A stretch of 6,676 bases of DNA from Hadesarchaea archaeon (GCA_030601665.1 JAUWBP010000052.1:1-6676); one strand, 5' to 3'; counted from the first letter of the stretch, positions 1-6,117 are shown. A program made the numbers and translations. Notes: a model not told the origin generated them from the letters alone.

Positions 1-292
1 TCCCTATGTTACCAGCCAATGCAGAACAAAATGCTCCAAACGCAAAAGCCGATGCAGTCTGCAGATTTATCGCCAGTGCCAAAAGTGCCACCACGATGAC
101 CGCGTAAACAACCATCACCCGATACTCCTTGTTCAGGAAAGACATCGCCCCCCGGTAGATGGTGTCGGAGAGTTCCCGCATCCGCGCGGTCCCGACGGGC
201 TGCCGCATGATCTTGAAAGTCAAGTAGCCCGCGAACGCGAGGGCAAGCGCACCCGCCATGAACGCCGACATCACGAGTTCAAATCCAACCAT
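1..292 (-). CDS. hppA: Membrane-bound ion-pumping pyrophosphatase, N-terminal part (3' end beyond window)
   Basis: Integral membrane pyrophosphatase that couples PPi hydrolysis to export of H+ or Na+. Only the first 97 residues are present, and the frame is open to the left edge. Seen in the sequence: a hydrophobic first helix (about residues 4-24), then a cytoplasmic segment with QPVGTARMRELSDTI and RGAMSFLNKEY, a second helix (about 58-76), and the start of the next helix with GAFCSALAGNIG. The order 'QP.G..RM.E....I..GAM.FL..EY' followed by 'SALAG.IG' is the family's N-terminal signature. The ATG at 292 is preceded by GAGGT (303-299) at 6 bases spacing. It starts 29 bases after the PIN gene, same strand, so it may be co-transcribed. 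A TATA-like stretch near 361-372 inside the PIN gene could add an internal promoter. The PPi-hydrolysing residues and those deciding H+ versus Na+ lie outside the window, so ion specificity cannot be told. Confidence 0.88.
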   Translation of the reverse strand, partial: MVGFELVMSAFMAGALALAFAGYLTFKIMRQPVGTARMRELSDTIYRGAMSFLNKEYRVMVVYAVIVVALLALAINLQTASAFAFGAFCSALAGNIG

Positions 293-321
293 TCCATGAC
301 CTCTCAGTAATTTTCAATCTT

Positions 322-702
322 CTAAATCCAACCGTCTATTGCAAGGTGAGACTTTTGCCGTAAATATATTACTGGAACCCCACGGTGTCGGAGTTCCTTA
401 CGCAGAGCAGCGTCCGTCGTCCCAACTCCGCAACGCCCCTCGAATGCCAAGTTCAAGATCGCCCCATCCGCTGCACCTTTGACCTTAATGACCTTCCCAC
501 GCTTGGCTAAAATCAATCCGATTTTGGCTGCCGTCCTCTCCTTGGGCTTGCCCTGCTCGGAGATTCGCATGAGCTCTTGGAGAACCGGACTTGGGATAGC
601 GAGTTCATAGGGTCGCTCGAGCAACCTGTCGAGCTCCCCCGCAACATCCACGCCATATAAACCTGGAATCATCAAGAAGCTCGTGTCCGCGATGAACCGC
701 AA
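322..702 (-). CDS. PIN-domain nuclease, FCF1/Utp24-like
   Basis: A 126-residue single-domain PIN protein. PIN domains are Mg2+/Mn2+-dependent RNases. The archaeal members next to aif2g are usually annotated as FCF1-like rRNA-processing proteins, so a role in 16S rRNA maturation is inferred. Visible conserved acidic residues: Asp6 in ADTSF, Glu43 in LQELM, Asp79 in ADGAI and Asp97 in TTDAAL, the usual quartet. The middle is helical and basic. The start is a TTG at 702, chosen because it begins MRFIADTSF directly at the first catalytic strand and because GAGG (712-709) lies 7 bases upstream. No ATG gives a better start. The gene follows the aif2g stop by 12 bases and precedes hppA by 29, so it is almost certainly in one transcript with aif2g. 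No antitoxin gene is beside it, which argues against a VapC toxin. Confidence 0.85.
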   Translation of the reverse strand: MRFIADTSFLMIPGLYGVDVAGELDRLLERPYELAIPSPVLQELMRISEQGKPKERTAAKIGLILAKRGKVIKVKGAADGAILNLAFEGRCGVGTTDAALRKELRHRGVPVIYLRQKSHLAIDGWI

Positions 703-714
703 CCAAATTCCTCA

Positions 715-1929
715 TCAACTTATAACGCCGTAACCAATGAGGCGCCACCTTCCAGCAACGCGTCGACTCAGCGCTGCCCGGAACCCCTGATCGGCGCAGA
801 CTGGCAGCTTGAGTTTGATCGTAGCTCGGTCCCCTCGGGCGCTCGTGATCGCACCCACGGTCATCGCCGTTCCCACGTTTAACATCAGCGGTTCCCCCGT
901 GACCAAGGGCTTCACCTCAAGCTCCTTGGGAAGTCCCACGACGCGCTTCATCAAGTGAACCTCAAGCTCGAGCGTCTCCAGCACATCTGGCAGGCCTCCG
1001 GGTGCCCCCATCACCGAGCCCACAAGCGAATCACCTTTGGTCAGCGAAGGGTCTAGCCCGGTGCCCACGCCGATGAGACCACCCGGCACCGCTTCCTTGA
1101 CTCGGCTTCCCCCCGCGTGCAGACTCACTATATTTGATTCCAAGTGTTGCCATGTGGTTCGCCCCTCCCGGCTCACCTGTATGCCAGGCCGGGTCTCTAT
1201 TTTCTCGCCTTCACGAAGTTTTCCTCGGAGGAGGGAGCCGCCCAAGACCCCACCTACTAATTTTTTGGGCTTTATGCCGGGGCGATTTACATCGAACGAG
1301 CGGGCGACGTGCATCCGAGCTGGCTTAGAGAGGTCTCGCTTCGGCGTCGGGATGTGCGCCTCAATCGCTTGAATTAGCCCGTCGATGTTCGCGCGGTGAA
1401 TCGCAGAAATTGGAATCACTGGGACATCCGCGGCGGAGGTGCCCGAGAGAAACTCCTTAATCTGCTCGTAGTTCTCCATCACCTTCTCGCGCGAAACGAG
1501 CCCGATTTTATTTTGTGCCACGACGATGTTGCGCACTCCGATGACGTCAAGGGCCATCAGGTGCTCCTTCGTTTGAGGTTGAGGACAGAACTCGTTCGCC
1601 GCTATCACGAGCACGGCTCCATCCATAATCGCGGCTCCAGAAATCATCGTGGCCATGAGCATTTCGTGCCCCGGAGCGTCGACGAATGAAACACGGCGCA
1701 AGAACTCCGTCGCGGCCCCGCAGTAGGGGCACTTCTCCTTCGCGCTGTACCGACCGCATTCTCGGCAGCGCGCGAACGAGGTATCCGCGTAGCCGAGACG
1801 GATCGAGATCCCCCGGCGGATCTCCTCGCTGTGCACGTCGGTCCAGGCGCCTGAGATGGCCTCAACGAGCGTCGTCTTTCCGTGATCGACGTGGCCGATC
1901 ATACCTATGTTGACTACCGCTTGCGGCAC
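715..1929 (-). CDS. eif2g: Translation initiation factor aIF2 gamma subunit
   Basis: GTPase core of heterotrimeric aIF2, which binds initiator Met-tRNA and delivers it to the small ribosomal subunit. The 404-residue length fits the family. Visible: P-loop GHVDHGKT (12-19), switch I RRGISIRLGYAD, a zinc knuckle CRECG...CPYCG (Cys55, 58, 67, 70), G3 DAPGHE (84-89), SAIHRAN as G5 region (175-181), then EF-Tu-like domains II and III to the C terminus. Two departures: the G4 motif reads NKIG (140-143) where the family has NKID, and NEFCPQPQ replaces the usual NEPCPQPQ. Switch I has Ser42 in place of Thr, which I believe is not rare in archaea. The start is GTG at 1929, with AAGGTG (1942-1937) 7 bases upstream and a TATA box near 1964-1972. 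There is no frameshift, and domains after G4 look fully conserved. Confidence 0.96.
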   Translation of the reverse strand: MPQAVVNIGMIGHVDHGKTTLVEAISGAWTDVHSEEIRRGISIRLGYADTSFARCRECGRYSAKEKCPYCGAATEFLRRVSFVDAPGHEMLMATMISGAAIMDGAVLVIAANEFCPQPQTKEHLMALDVIGVRNIVVAQNKIGLVSREKVMENYEQIKEFLSGTSAADVPVIPISAIHRANIDGLIQAIEAHIPTPKRDLSKPARMHVARSFDVNRPGIKPKKLVGGVLGGSLLRGKLREGEKIETRPGIQVSREGRTTWQHLESNIVSLHAGGSRVKEAVPGGLIGVGTGLDPSLTKGDSLVGSVMGAPGGLPDVLETLELEVHLMKRVVGLPKELEVKPLVTGEPLMLNVGTAMTVGAITSARGDRATIKLKLPVCADQGFRAALSRRVAGRWRLIGYGVIS

Positions 1930-1936
1930 TTTGACA

Positions 1937-1942
1937 CACCTT
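1937..1942 (-). promoter_or_regulatory. Ribosome binding site of aif2g
   Basis: AAGGTG on the minus strand, 7 bases before the GTG start at 1929. It matches part of the archaeal Shine-Dalgarno GGAGGTGA and decides in favour of the GTG start, since no in-frame ATG exists before the P-loop other than Met10. Confidence 0.6.
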
Positions 1943-1963
1943 GCTCAAATTTCAGTTCAAACA

Positions 1964-1972
1964 ATATAAAAC
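1964..1972 (-). promoter_or_regulatory. TATA box for the aif2g–PIN(–hppA) transcript
   Basis: TTTTATATT on the minus strand, in the AT-rich stretch before aif2g. With a usual spacing of about 25 bases, transcription would start near 1942, leaving a leader of about 13 bases that still includes the AAGGTG ribosome binding site. It suggests aif2g has its own promoter in addition to any read-through from rps6e. Confidence 0.55.
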
Positions 1973-2005
1973 GCGCAGGCTTTAAGCAGGATGTACAGTT
2001 GTGAA

Positions 2006-2055
2006 GCACTTTTGCGAGTACTGTTGAAAAGTGCACGAATGATAGATTTTTCAAC
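2006..2055 (-). repeat. Two overlapping, mutually exclusive inverted repeats
   Basis: Between rps6e and aif2g. Pair one: GCACTTTT (2006-2013) with AAAAGTGC (2027-2034), 8 perfect base pairs and a 13-base loop. Pair two: GTTGAAAA (2023-2030) with TTTTCAAC (2048-2055), 8 perfect base pairs and a 17-base loop. Both use AAAA at 2027-2030, so only one stem can form at a time. In the minus-strand RNA the shared central arm could fold back on the rps6e side or forward on the aif2g side. This could be a processing or termination/read-through element, but no long U-tract follows, so it is not a classic terminator. Confidence 0.5.
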
Positions 2056-2061
2056 TGGTGG

Positions 2062-2463
2062 TTAAGCTGCCTTCGCCTCGGCTTCCTTGGGGGCCAAGAG
2101 CTCTTCGATGGGCTTCTCCCCGCGCTTCACGATCTTCGCGTTAACCTGCACAATTGCGTCGGAGATCCTCGAACCCCGGACCCGCTTCCGGCGCCGCTCC
2201 CCTCGCCTCCGAGGTGAAAAACCCGAGCCGCCAGACAGCAGGACGCTCGTTCGGCCGGGGCCGTAAATGTCTGAGCGCATTGGGAAACCATCCTTGTCGG
2301 TACCGCCTGTGAGCTGGAGCTCGTACCCTGGGAGTCCAACAACCACTCCGTCGAACTTGTCCCCTATCCTGAGCCCGACCAGCCTCCGCGCATCCGGCTC
2401 GCGAGCCTCTAGAGGGTAACCCTTGCCCGTCTCGGGGTCAGCAACCACTATTTTGAACACCAT
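2062..2463 (-). CDS. rps6e: Small-subunit ribosomal protein S6e
   Basis: Structural protein of the archaeal/eukaryotic 30S/40S subunit, 133 residues, the normal archaeal length. Visible: N-terminal MVFKIVVADPETGK, the segment GYELQLTGGTDKDGFPM (about 49-65), then LLSGGSGF followed by the very basic RRRGERRRKRVRG and ISDAIVQVNAKIVKRGEKP, all diagnostic of S6e. The tail is Ala/Glu/Lys-rich. The ATG at 2463 shares its A with the TGA stop of infB (TGATG) and has GGTGAT just upstream (2472-2467). A GTG at 2466 is also in frame but would give an extra residue and poor spacing. The overlap points to translational coupling with infB. Association of S6e with aIF2-gamma downstream is common in archaea. 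Confidence 0.96.
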   Translation of the reverse strand: MVFKIVVADPETGKGYPLEAREPDARRLVGLRIGDKFDGVVVGLPGYELQLTGGTDKDGFPMRSDIYGPGRTSVLLSGGSGFSPRRRGERRRKRVRGSRISDAIVQVNAKIVKRGEKPIEELLAPKEAEAKAA

Positions 2464-4256
2464 CACATCACCCCATATGTCGGATCCTCACGCTGTTTGA
2501 TCGCGATTATCTCATCCAACACCGCAAGCTCGTCGCCCGAAAGCAGGTCACGGAGCTCCCGCTTCAGGGCGAGCACATGGTTTCTGGGCACATCGACATA
2601 TAAAACATCTCCCTCTTGTACGTTGCGCCCGACCACTCCACCCTCGATTGAAACTGCAAGCTCGTCCCCCAGCCTCGCCTCCTGCACAGATTTTTTCTCC
2701 TTCTGCAAGGCACGAATCGTGCCCACCGAGCGCCCGTCCTTGCGCATGAGCGGGTACTTGGGCTTCAACACTCCTCCCAACACGTCGACCCCCACGATTG
2801 CCGGACGGCTCCGCCTAAACACATAGCCAAGCTTGAGCGCGAACTTCCCGGGCCTGAAGTAGCCCTCGAGCTTCTTCGCCCGGATCTCTTCACGGCGCTG
2901 TTTCGCCCAGTCCTCGTAACCATCCAAGAGCCTGTAGATGACCTCATCGTGTAGCACGGACACCCCCTCGCGCTCCGCCTCCTGCTGGGCATCCGGCAGG
3001 ATTTTCACGTTAAAGGCGAGCACCACACCAAGCAAGGGATCGCTCTTCACTACACCCGCTGCCTCGACGACATCGCGCCGCGAGACATCGCCAATGTCCG
3101 CGCTGCGAATCGGCACCCCCTTTGCCTGAAGCTGCCCCTCGAGCGCCTCGAGCGAGCCCAACGCGTCCGCCTTAAGCAAGACCCCATTGATATCCTTGCT
3201 TATCCGGATGCGCTCCATCTCTCGCTGGAGCTCCTGCCAAAGCTTCTCCGCCTCCAACGCATCCTTGATCACCCACAGCGGGGCACCTGCGATGACTCCC
3301 TCGAGGTTGGGCGCAGCGACTTTGACCCCGGCTGCCGCGGACACGCGCGCGACGGGCTTGAACCTGTCTTCGGGGTCGCGGATCTCGTCGAGTGGTTTCG
3401 GCTGGAGCAGGGCTCGGACCTTCGAGGTGATCATTTTATCGAGCCCTCCGACGGCAAAGGTGTCTCCCTTTGCGAGCGTGCCATCGTGCACAATGACATC
3501 TATGGCCTTCCCCAGTCCAACCTCCTCCTTTACCTCGAGCACCGTCCCCCGCGCCGGGCCCGTCACCTCGACCGCCAACTCCTTCTCGAGAAATCGCTGC
3601 GCCAACCCGGTGAGCACCATGAGCACCTCGGGCACCCCCTCACCCGTCTTGGCGCTCGTGGGCACGATGCTCACCTGCCTACGGAAATCGCTCACCCGAT
3701 CGAAGCGCTCGGCCTCAAATCCCAGCTCGTGGAGTTTGCCGACCAGCTCGTAGATTCTGTCGTCGAGTTCGTGCTGCACCTCGGAGCGCTGGCGGGTGAA
3801 CGAGTCAAGAAAGCCTACCTTGGGCGATGGCTGCCACCCAGGTAAGAGGTCGATTTTGTTGGCGACGAGCATGAAGGGGGTTTTGTACGATTTTAAAATC
3901 ATCATCGACTCGAGCGTCTGGGGCATGAAACCCTCGTTAATATCGACGACCAAAGCAGCGAGGTCTGCAAGTGCCCCCCCGCGGCGGCGCAGGTTGGTAA
4001 ATGCCTCATGCCCGGGGGTGTCGATGAAGAGCAGCCCGGGAAGAGTCACCTCTATTTTAAACTTCCCAAGTAAGGGGCCGCAAATCTGTTTGATGGTTTC
4101 CGCAGGGACTTCAGTCGCCCCTATATGCTGACTTATTCCACCTGCTTCCCTGGCCGCAACTGCCGTGCCTCTGATGCTATCCAACAGAAGCGTCTTGCCG
4201 TGGTCAACGTGGCCCAGCACCGAAATTATCGGCTGGCGAACCTTTCTCCCGACCAT
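2463..4256 (-). CDS. infB: Translation initiation factor aIF5B (IF2-like GTPase)
   Basis: Ribosome-dependent GTPase that promotes subunit joining and is the archaeal relative of bacterial IF2. Numbering from the start used here: P-loop GHVDHGKT (15-22), switch I GGISQHIGATEV (39-50), G3 DTPGHE (79-84), G4 NKID (133-136), G5 SAKTGEG (201-207). Then come the beta-barrel domain II, domain III (LKADALGSLEAL, FNVKILPDA) and domain IV with the FRPGKFALKLGYVFRRSRPAIVGV segment. There is no intein. The frame stays open to an ATG at 4325, but I prefer 4256: GAGG (4268-4265) lies 8 bases before it, a TATA box at 4292-4299 would place the RNA start near 4269, and MVGRKVRQPII matches how family members begin. 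This gives 597 residues, the usual size; the 4325 start adds 23 polar residues. Met at 4262 is another option. Confidence 0.95.
   Translation of the reverse strand: MVGRKVRQPIISVLGHVDHGKTLLLDSIRGTAVAAREAGGISQHIGATEVPAETIKQICGPLLGKFKIEVTLPGLLFIDTPGHEAFTNLRRRGGALADLAALVVDINEGFMPQTLESMMILKSYKTPFMLVANKIDLLPGWQPSPKVGFLDSFTRQRSEVQHELDDRIYELVGKLHELGFEAERFDRVSDFRRQVSIVPTSAKTGEGVPEVLMVLTGLAQRFLEKELAVEVTGPARGTVLEVKEEVGLGKAIDVIVHDGTLAKGDTFAVGGLDKMITSKVRALLQPKPLDEIRDPEDRFKPVARVSAAAGVKVAAPNLEGVIAGAPLWVIKDALEAEKLWQELQREMERIRISKDINGVLLKADALGSLEALEGQLQAKGVPIRSADIGDVSRRDVVEAAGVVKSDPLLGVVLAFNVKILPDAQQEAEREGVSVLHDEVIYRLLDGYEDWAKQRREEIRAKKLEGYFRPGKFALKLGYVFRRSRPAIVGVDVLGGVLKPKYPLMRKDGRSVGTIRALQKEKKSVQEARLGDELAVSIEGGVVGRNVQEGDVLYVDVPRNHVLALKRELRDLLSGDELAVLDEIIAIKQREDPTYGVM
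2467..2472 (-). promoter_or_regulatory. Ribosome binding site of rps6e inside the end of infB
   Basis: GGTGAT on the minus strand, perfectly complementary to the archaeal 16S 3' end, within the last codons of infB and just before the overlapping TGATG. It supports the ATG at 2463 as the S6e start and translational coupling. Confidence 0.5.
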
Positions 4257-4290
4257 CTTCATCGCCTCGTTTTTAACAGCGCTTGCTTCT

Positions 4291-4300
4291 GATTTATAAC
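4291..4300 (-). promoter_or_regulatory. TATA box of infB
   Basis: GTTATAAATC on the minus strand. It is a good archaeal TATA match and lies within the 5' extension of the longest infB frame. The expected transcription start is near 4269, downstream of the ATG at 4325. If the box is used, the long start cannot be translated from this RNA, and infB has a leader of about 13 bases before 4256. Confidence 0.55.
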
Positions 4301-4395
4301 TGGGGCGCTTTGTCGATGGACCCATTTTGAAAAGGACTAACTCTCGAGCTAAAAGGCTACAGGATAGGGGAATGTTGCCAAATGAATTCAGAAGG

Positions 4396-4404
4396 TATTT
4401 AAAG
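4396..4404 (+). promoter_or_regulatory. TATA box of the CFI-box gene
   Basis: TATTTAAAG on the plus strand, preceded by a purine-rich stretch that could be a BRE. The expected transcription start is around 4426, which is after the ATG at 4406 and about 10 bases before the ATG at 4436. It is divergent from the infB TATA box, about 100 bases away. Confidence 0.5.
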
Positions 4405-4435
4405 AATGCTTAGGCTTAAACTAGATGTGGTCACT

Positions 4436-4912
4436 ATGGTCGAAAGGAGACCTGGAGAAATTCCGAAAGAGATTCCAAGGATCCCGATCGCAGTTCCGGT
4501 TATTCTATGCCCCCAATGCTACAAACCAATGGAAATCGGGGGAAAAGTAGACGTAGAGGTGGGGGAAAAGGGCTTTCTCAAAAAAGGAACCAGATCCGTT
4601 CCCCATGTTCAATATCGTTGCCCCACCTGTGGGGTAGAATGGAAGGAATCGCTCGCGCGAAGAGGAGGGGGATGTTTCATCGCCACGGCGACTTTTGGGA
4701 CTCCAATGGCACCTGAGGTAAACATACTCAGGCGATTCAGGGACAAGTTTCTGTTACAGAATCACACGGGAGAAATGGTCGTTCGCTCGTACTACAAGTT
4801 ATCTCCTCCAATAGCCCGCGCGATTAAAAAATCTGAAATGCTCGGGCGCGTTATGCGGATTTTATTGATCCCGATTGTGAAGCTATTCAATTTGATTTAC
4901 AAGAAACACTGA
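4436..4912 (+). CDS. Zinc-ribbon protein with C-terminal CFI-box domain
   Basis: Function unknown. The first 80 residues hold a zinc ribbon: CPQC at 25-28 and CPTC at 62-65, with a basic/Glu-rich loop between. After a GGG linker, residues 80-90 read CFIATATFGTP, followed by APEVNILRRFRDKFLL, VRSYYKLSPPIARAI and a hydrophobic end RILLIPIVKLFNLIYKKH. This is the CFI-box-CTERM type domain, a C-terminal module found on unrelated proteins in bacteria and archaea and proposed as a sorting signal. No N-terminal signal peptide or other membrane segment is seen, so the ribbon is probably cytoplasmic and the tail may touch the membrane. The frame is open from an ATG at 4406 (10 more residues), but that codon is only 2 bases past the TATA box; 4436 fits a nearly leaderless message. 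An in-frame GTG at 4427 is a further option. Monocistronic. Confidence 0.85.
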   Translation: MVERRPGEIPKEIPRIPIAVPVILCPQCYKPMEIGGKVDVEVGEKGFLKKGTRSVPHVQYRCPTCGVEWKESLARRGGGCFIATATFGTPMAPEVNILRRFRDKFLLQNHTGEMVVRSYYKLSPPIARAIKKSEMLGRVMRILLIPIVKLFNLIYKKH

Positions 4913-4947
4913 AGGAACGTTTTTCGGTGTTTAACCATGATTCAAGA

Positions 4948-4954
4948 TTTTTTT
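4948..4954 (+). terminator. Oligo-T terminator after the CFI-box gene
   Basis: A run of seven T 36 bases after the stop codon, preceded by a T5 run at 4919-4924. T-tracts without a required hairpin act as terminators in archaea. The next gene has its own promoter. Confidence 0.45.
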
Positions 4955-4992
4955 GAGATACCAGCGGTTTTTAGATAAGCTTTGGCTACCTT

Positions 4993-4999
4993 CTTAAAC
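4993..4999 (+). promoter_or_regulatory. TATA-like box of the HEPN-like gene
   Basis: CTTAAAC, centred about 25 bases before the ATG at 5021, within an AT-rich gap. This spacing predicts a leaderless message, consistent with the lack of a ribosome binding site before that ATG. The match to the TATA consensus is moderate. Confidence 0.35.
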
Positions 5000-5020
5000 C
5001 TATGATGCAAAGTTGTTTCC

Positions 5021-5689
5021 ATGAAGAAAAGCGAACTTGAATTTATCACAAAATCTTTGAGGAAAGAGTTGAAATCTCACCTTAGTTACGTTCAATTAAA
5101 GTCTCACTCAACCCTATTTTCAAAATTTATAAACCTTATCTCTATAGCTACAAAAGAATTACCAGAACACAAAGTTTTTTTTAACTCAGAGTGGGCAGAG
5201 AGATATTCCATCAACGTATCTGATGCAGTAGAATTCTGTGATTACATCCTAGAATTATTAGAGCTAAAAACACGTAGCGAAAAGAGGATTGGTAAACGGA
5301 ACATTTTTCAGGAAGCGGATGATAAATTAAAAGAAGCAGGTGTCTCTTTTTCGAAGAGTGACTCGACTTCGGTAATTAATAATCTGAACACATGTATTGA
5401 ATTAGTGCTGAAGGATAAGCTAGACTTGCCCATGACAATTACAAAAATCAACACTGACAAAATCATCGATATTTGTATAGCCCATAAAGTTGGTCCTGTT
5501 GAATATTTGAAAGAAATTAAGAAACATGCGCTAGAAATTGACAATAGAGTAGAACATCAAGGTTACAGTCCTTCCAGAAAGGATTGTATAGATGCTATTA
5601 AAGCCACCGAAGACTTTCTAAAGAAAGCCAAAAAATCTTCGTTTAAGGCCACGGGCGAAATTAAAGAAAAAATATATCTAGGAGTGTAG
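5021..5689 (+). CDS. HEPN-like protein of unknown function
   Basis: A 222-residue, mostly helical, Lys-rich soluble protein. I do not recognise the N-terminal half (1-105). The C-terminal half (about 115-203) looks like a HEPN fold: a helix NLNTCIELVLKDKL, a helix around KIIDICIAHKVGPVEYLKEI, then the hallmark turn EIDNRVEHQGYSPS (172-185) and a final helix DAIKATEDFLKKA. In nuclease HEPN proteins this turn is RNxxxH; here Asp174 stands where the catalytic Arg is expected, although His179 and Asn175 are kept and Arg176 lies close by. It may therefore be a non-nuclease, scaffold-type HEPN, or use Arg176. No nucleotidyltransferase (MNT) partner sits beside it, so a toxin-antitoxin pair is not supported. 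Its base composition is clearly more AT-rich than that of the translation genes, consistent with acquisition. Confidence 0.75.
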   Translation: MKKSELEFITKSLRKELKSHLSYVQLKSHSTLFSKFINLISIATKELPEHKVFFNSEWAERYSINVSDAVEFCDYILELLELKTRSEKRIGKRNIFQEADDKLKEAGVSFSKSDSTSVINNLNTCIELVLKDKLDLPMTITKINTDKIIDICIAHKVGPVEYLKEIKKHALEIDNRVEHQGYSPSRKDCIDAIKATEDFLKKAKKSSFKATGEIKEKIYLGV

Positions 5690-5702
5690 CCCCTAATCGT
5701 CA

Positions 5703-5727
5703 TTTTTCGACAATTTTCCCACATTTT
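5703..5727 (+). terminator. Series of T-tracts after the HEPN-like gene
   Basis: Three short T-runs (T5 at 5703-5707, T4 at 5714-5717, T4 at 5724-5727) start 14 bases after the stop codon. Spaced U-tracts of this kind terminate archaeal transcription. The site lies between convergent genes. Confidence 0.35.
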
Positions 5728-5768
5728 AAATCCGATACATCTGGTAATATCTAACCCTTTTGACCCAA

Positions 5769-6035
5769 TCAAAGTGCCCATTTTCCGCCTGTGGTTTTCC
5801 TAGCGATAGCGTACTCCACTATCCCGAAGCCGATGATAAGAATCCCGATCACGAGGAAAAGGATGAGCACCCAGTCGCTAGCCGAGATAATTGTTTCCGC
5901 ATCGGCATATTCCTTGGCGACCACATTAACCAGAAGCAACCTTATCAGAAATCCAGCCACAATGAAAAATATCCCAAACTTCAATTCAGTCATCAGCCTG
6001 GAAATGGGTTCAGCACTTGGGATTTTTTGCCTCAT
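5769..6035 (-). CDS. Small predicted membrane protein, two helices
   Basis: I do not recognise this 88-residue protein. It shows two strongly hydrophobic segments, about residues 20-39 (FGIFFIVAGFLIRLLLVNVV) and 57-77 (VLILFLVIGILIIGFGIVEYA), joined by a polar loop with KEYADAET, and ends in the basic tail ARKTTGGKWAL. It is thus a probable two-pass cytoplasmic-membrane protein with no clear catalytic residues. The start is uncertain: the ATG at 6035 lacks a good ribosome binding site, and Met15 (5993), directly before the first helix, is an equally plausible start giving 74 residues. A TATA box lies at 6108-6117. The gene is convergent with the HEPN-like gene and co-directional with the next small membrane gene. 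The long hydrophobic pattern in one frame is the main reason to accept it as coding. Confidence 0.6.
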   Translation of the reverse strand: MRQKIPSAEPISRLMTELKFGIFFIVAGFLIRLLLVNVVAKEYADAETIISASDWVLILFLVIGILIIGFGIVEYAIARKTTGGKWAL

Positions 6036-6107
6036 CTCTCAATTATGCCCCAGCCGTAAAAAACCCTTTGCGCGCGGCCGGGGAGGCCGAGGAGCTTGCG
6101 ACAAACG

Positions 6108-6117
6108 TTTATTATAT
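6108..6117 (-). promoter_or_regulatory. TATA box before the two-helix membrane protein gene
   Basis: ATATAATAAA on the minus strand, in an otherwise mixed-composition gap. The expected transcription start is near 6086, giving a leader of about 50 bases to the ATG at 6035 and about 90 to Met15. No other good promoter lies closer. Confidence 0.4.

Noticed and set aside
322..702. PIN protein as a VapC toxin
   Set aside because: No small antitoxin gene is adjacent; the position behind aif2g fits the FCF1-like archaeal family.
1037..1372. Plus-strand open frames antisense to aif2g
   Set aside because: No domain or start signal; the minus-strand protein is unmistakable and uninterrupted.
3187..3753. 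Long plus-strand open frame (188 residues) antisense to infB
   Set aside because: It is Ser/Pro/Thr-rich low-complexity translation typical of the antisense of a GC-rich gene, and infB on the other strand is fully conserved.
2463..4256. Possible intein in infB, as known in some archaeal IF2-type genes
   Set aside because: The G-domain motifs are uninterrupted and the length is that of an intein-free protein.
5986..5996. C/D-box-like CTGATGACTGA on the minus strand
   Set aside because: The boxes are directly adjacent with no guide space, and the stretch lies at the likely start of a membrane protein gene.
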